This document shows, piece after piece, positions 13,212 through 15,054 of a DNA stretch of 15,054 nucleotides; position 1 is the first letter of the stretch; every line of letters begins with the position of its first letter. The DNA lies in contig USFU01000027.1 in assembly GCA_900554135.1 (NCBI GenBank), forward strand, positions 1 to 15,054, read 5' to 3'. Origin of the DNA: an uncultured Collinsella sp. (GTDB taxonomy: Bacteria; Actinomycetota; Coriobacteriia; Coriobacteriales; Coriobacteriaceae). A program made the position numbers and the translations under genes. The notes below the pieces were generated by a model. That model ran no database searches, had not been told where the DNA came from, and saw nothing but the letters and a program-made list of their open reading frames with translations.

Positions 13212-14620
13212 GTGAGCACCCCCAACAAACCGACCGCACGCTGCGCGATACCCGCATTCTGACGTTGCGCATTTGGGGCGTCGTCGGCTGCATTGTCATC
13301 GCCGCCGTCATCTTTAACCTTATGGGCATCCTGGCGCCGGTTATCGAGTTTTTGGCAGTCGGATCCATCATCGCTTTTGTGATGTCGCCGATAACCAACT
13401 GGCTCGAGCACCATGGCGTGAATCGCGGCATAGGTTCGCTTGTCGCGCTTATTGTGGTCGTTGCTGTGCTCGTCGGTGTCGTTTGCATCTTGTCGCCGAT
13501 TCTCTTTGGTCAGATCATGGAAGTCCTGAGCCGCCTGCCCGAGCAGCTTCGTGTTGCTGGTGGCGACCTCAACGAGATGATTTCGCATGCCAAGACGCTC
13601 AATAACACGCCGCTCAAGGAGTATCTGGACGATAACCTTTCTTCGCTCGTTACGGTGGCGTCCAAGTATGTCTCACAGATTGCCGCCGAGCTCGGTCGCG
13701 GTGTATTCCCGCTCATTACCAACACGGCCTCGCAGCTGTTCGTGATCTTCCTTGGTCTGGTGCTTGCCTACTGGCTTGCCTGCGACTATCCCCGTATGCA
13801 CCACGAGGTCTGCACCATCATCGGCCAGGAAAAGGAGACCTCGTACCGCTTTATGGTCGCGATTCTTTCGCGCTCGGTCGGCGGTTATATGCGTGGCATG
13901 GTCGTGACGTCCATCTGCGGTGGCATCCTTGCCTTTATCGGCTTTACGCTCATTGGCCATCCATACGCAGCACTCATGGCCATCTTTACCGGCATCATGC
14001 ACTTGGTCCCGGTCGTCGGTCCCTGGGTTAGTGCTGCAATCGCCACGGTGCTCGGCTTTATGTTCAGCCCGATGCTGGCGTTGTGGACGCTTGTTGTGAC
14101 CATGGTGGCCCAAAATGTCACCGACAACGTCATTTCGCCTAAGGTTATGCAGAGCTCGGTGCAGGTGCATCCCGTCATGAGCCTGACGGCCCTCGTTATT
14201 GGTTCGGCACTCATGGGTCCCATCGGCATGGTCATCGCCATTCCGCTGTGCGCGGCCCTGAAGGGCATTTTCGTCTACTACTTCGAGAACGAGACCGGTC
14301 GCCAGCTCGTGGCATACGATGGCGCTGTGTTTAAGGGCACGCCTTATCGTGATGCCGAGGGCAACCCGGTTGCCGCCTATGACGCTCTTGGCGATGACAC
14401 GTTCATCTATGAGTCCGAGCTTATTGGCAACGAGACCGCGCCCGAGGCCCAGGCAATGCCCAAGCCCGAGCTCGATAATCCCTGGATTAAGCTGTCGGGT
14501 CTTCAGCCCGACGCGACGGGCTTTTTCAAGAACCCCTTCGCCAAGGATGACGATTCCAATACGGACGACGACACCAAAACCGGCATCGACGGCTCCATGG
14601 ACGATTCGGATTCCAAATAG
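13208..14620 (+). CDS. AI-2E family transporter (PerM/YdiK/YtvI-type membrane protein)
   Basis: This 470-residue protein has about eight membrane segments (roughly 21-40, 42-62, 75-100, 166-192, 231-250, 253-285, 288-305, 325-357). A soluble segment of about 65 residues lies between the third and fourth. The family signature is present: DNVISPKVM near 307-314, followed by HPVMSLTALVIGS and GMVIAIPLCAALKG. Members include the AI-2 exporter TqsA and Na+/H+ antiporter-like proteins, so the substrate is open. A C-terminal tail of about 110 residues after the last membrane segment is acidic and ends in an Asp/Ser-rich stretch, longer than in many homologues. The start overlaps the sigma factor stop (ATGA). 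The gene converges with a small minus-strand gene 6 bp away, and no terminator is visible between them. Confidence 0.92.
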   Translation: MSEHPQQTDRTLRDTRILTLRIWGVVGCIVIAAVIFNLMGILAPVIEFLAVGSIIAFVMSPITNWLEHHGVNRGIGSLVALIVVVAVLVGVVCILSPILFGQIMEVLSRLPEQLRVAGGDLNEMISHAKTLNNTPLKEYLDDNLSSLVTVASKYVSQIAAELGRGVFPLITNTASQLFVIFLGLVLAYWLACDYPRMHHEVCTIIGQEKETSYRFMVAILSRSVGGYMRGMVVTSICGGILAFIGFTLIGHPYAALMAIFTGIMHLVPVVGPWVSAAIATVLGFMFSPMLALWTLVVTMVAQNVTDNVISPKVMQSSVQVHPVMSLTALVIGSALMGPIGMVIAIPLCAALKGIFVYYFENETGRQLVAYDGAVFKGTPYRDAEGNPVAAYDALGDDTFIYESELIGNETAPEAQAMPKPELDNPWIKLSGLQPDATGFFKNPFAKDDDSNTDDDTKTGIDGSMDDSDSK

Positions 14621-14626
14621 GCCCTG

Positions 14627-14866
14627 TTAGCGTTTCTTGATGTTGTAGAAGACAAGAAACACGAGCAAAGCGATTGATAAGGGGCCGGCTACATAGAAAT
14701 AGAGAATGTCAATTGCGCGTAGAGGGCAATAAGCCTTATCGCCGGACGTTACTGCATATAATACGTAGCCAAATGCTGGTTGGTTTGAATACCAGTTGGA
14801 GAAGGCCAAGAGCGCTAAAAGTGCTACTACCAGAAGTGCATTCAGGACAAATCGTTTGCTTTTCAT
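14627..14866 (-). CDS. Small two-TM membrane protein, unknown function
   Basis: This 79-residue protein has one membrane helix near the N-terminus (about 7-24), a short soluble loop with SNWYSNQPAFGY and a single Cys at CPLRAID, and a second membrane helix (about 54-74) followed by NIKKR. Coding is well supported: AAGGAG (14878-14873 on the minus strand) lies 6 nt before the ATG at 14866, and a TGGTATAAT promoter lies just upstream. Its base composition is clearly more AT-rich than the neighbouring genes, suggesting an accessory or recently acquired gene. It is not a family I recognise. It converges on the AI-2E transporter gene, with 6 bp between stop codons. Any plus-strand read-through would be antisense to it. 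Confidence 0.75.
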   Translation of the reverse strand: MKSKRFVLNALLVVALLALLAFSNWYSNQPAFGYVLYAVTSGDKAYCPLRAIDILYFYVAGPLSIALLVFLVFYNIKKR

Positions 14867-14898
14867 CGATCGCTCCTTCCGGATGGTTCTTATATAGC

Positions 14899-14907
14899 AT
14901 TATACCA
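14899..14907 (-). promoter_or_regulatory. Extended -10 promoter of the small membrane protein gene
   Basis: On the minus strand 14907 to 14899 reads TGGTATAAT, a consensus -10 with a TGn extension, about 33 nt before the start codon. TTGAAA upstream is only 13 bp away, too close for a normal -35. Confidence 0.65.
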
Positions 14908-14961
14908 AACCCATTTTTTTCAAAGGATTGCTTAGTCCTAAATAACATGCACTTTCGCTGA

Positions 14962-14990
14962 AGGGTCGCTGTTTGGTGGCCCTCTTTTTT
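14962..14990 (+). terminator. Plus-strand intrinsic terminator
   Basis: AGGGTC (14962-14967) pairs with GGCCCT (14978-14983) around a 10-nt loop, and TTTTTT follows at 14985-14990. It is the first plus-strand terminator I can see after the sigma/AI-2E operon, although a minus-strand gene lies between. It overlaps the -35 of the next promoter. Confidence 0.6.
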
Positions 14991-15016
14991 GCACAGGCGC
15001 GGTGGGATGGTAATAT
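14989..15016 (+). promoter_or_regulatory. Promoter for the gene beyond the right edge
   Basis: TTGCAC (14989-14994) and TAATAT (15011-15016) are 16 bp apart. Transcription should start near 15023 and run out of the window. Confidence 0.6.
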
Positions 15017-15047
15017 CGTTACGTTTGAACTGTTTCGATGTGAAACC

Positions 15048-15053
15048 GAGGAG
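15048..15053 (+). promoter_or_regulatory. Ribosome binding site for the next gene
   Basis: GAGGAG at 15048-15053 should serve a start codon a few bases past the edge. A 5-bp hairpin GTTTC/GAAAC (15032-15046) lies just before it. The coding sequence itself is not in the window. Confidence 0.55.
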
Positions 15054-15054
15054 A

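Overview
The window is GC-rich, densely coded bacterial chromosome. Gene content and codon use point to a Coriobacteriia actinobacterium, most likely Collinsella or a close relative. That placement comes from recognising protein and leader styles, not from a database search. I see no IS element, prophage, CRISPR array, rRNA or tRNA gene. Most of the window is core housekeeping sequence.

Left part (1-2134): the 5' end of a minus-strand gene runs off the left edge (start at 52; N-terminus like peptidase-E/GATase1-like proteins). About 500 bases without a convincing gene follow, carrying several hairpins. Next is a minus-strand iron-type alcohol/glycerol dehydrogenase (566-1648), which ends in a 16-bp stem terminator. 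Between this gene and ileS lies a T-box riboswitch with an AUC (Ile) specifier, a UGGU acceptor-pairing sequence and mutually exclusive antiterminator and terminator helices.

Centre (2135-8167): ileS, then a heavily palindromic 240-base gap, then lspA and an rluD-type pseudouridine synthase joined by a TAATG overlap. A promoter follows, then a membrane GT2 processive glycosyltransferase. That gene ends in a second copy of the same terminator hairpin found after the dehydrogenase, in the same orientation relative to its gene.

Right part (8248-15054): a short A24 prepilin peptidase, a dGTPase-family HD hydrolase and rarA (clamp-loader-like AAA+ ATPase). Then comes a tightly packed four-gene operon: a DUF948/YtxG-like membrane-anchored coiled-coil protein, a degenerate RsbW-like anti-sigma protein, a SigB/SigF-family sigma factor and an AI-2E-family transporter. 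These genes overlap by 8 nt, are separated by 1 nt and overlap by 4 nt respectively. A small minus-strand two-TM protein gene converges on the operon. The window ends with a terminator, a good promoter and a ribosome binding site for a gene just beyond the edge.

The points most worth a second look are the duplicated hairpin terminator, the T-box with a non-canonical bulge (UGGUUAA), the RsbW-like protein that has lost its N-box asparagine, the nested palindrome between ileS and lspA, and the small antisense membrane gene lying before the first plus-strand terminator downstream of the sigma operon. I found no clear new multi-gene defence or mobile system.
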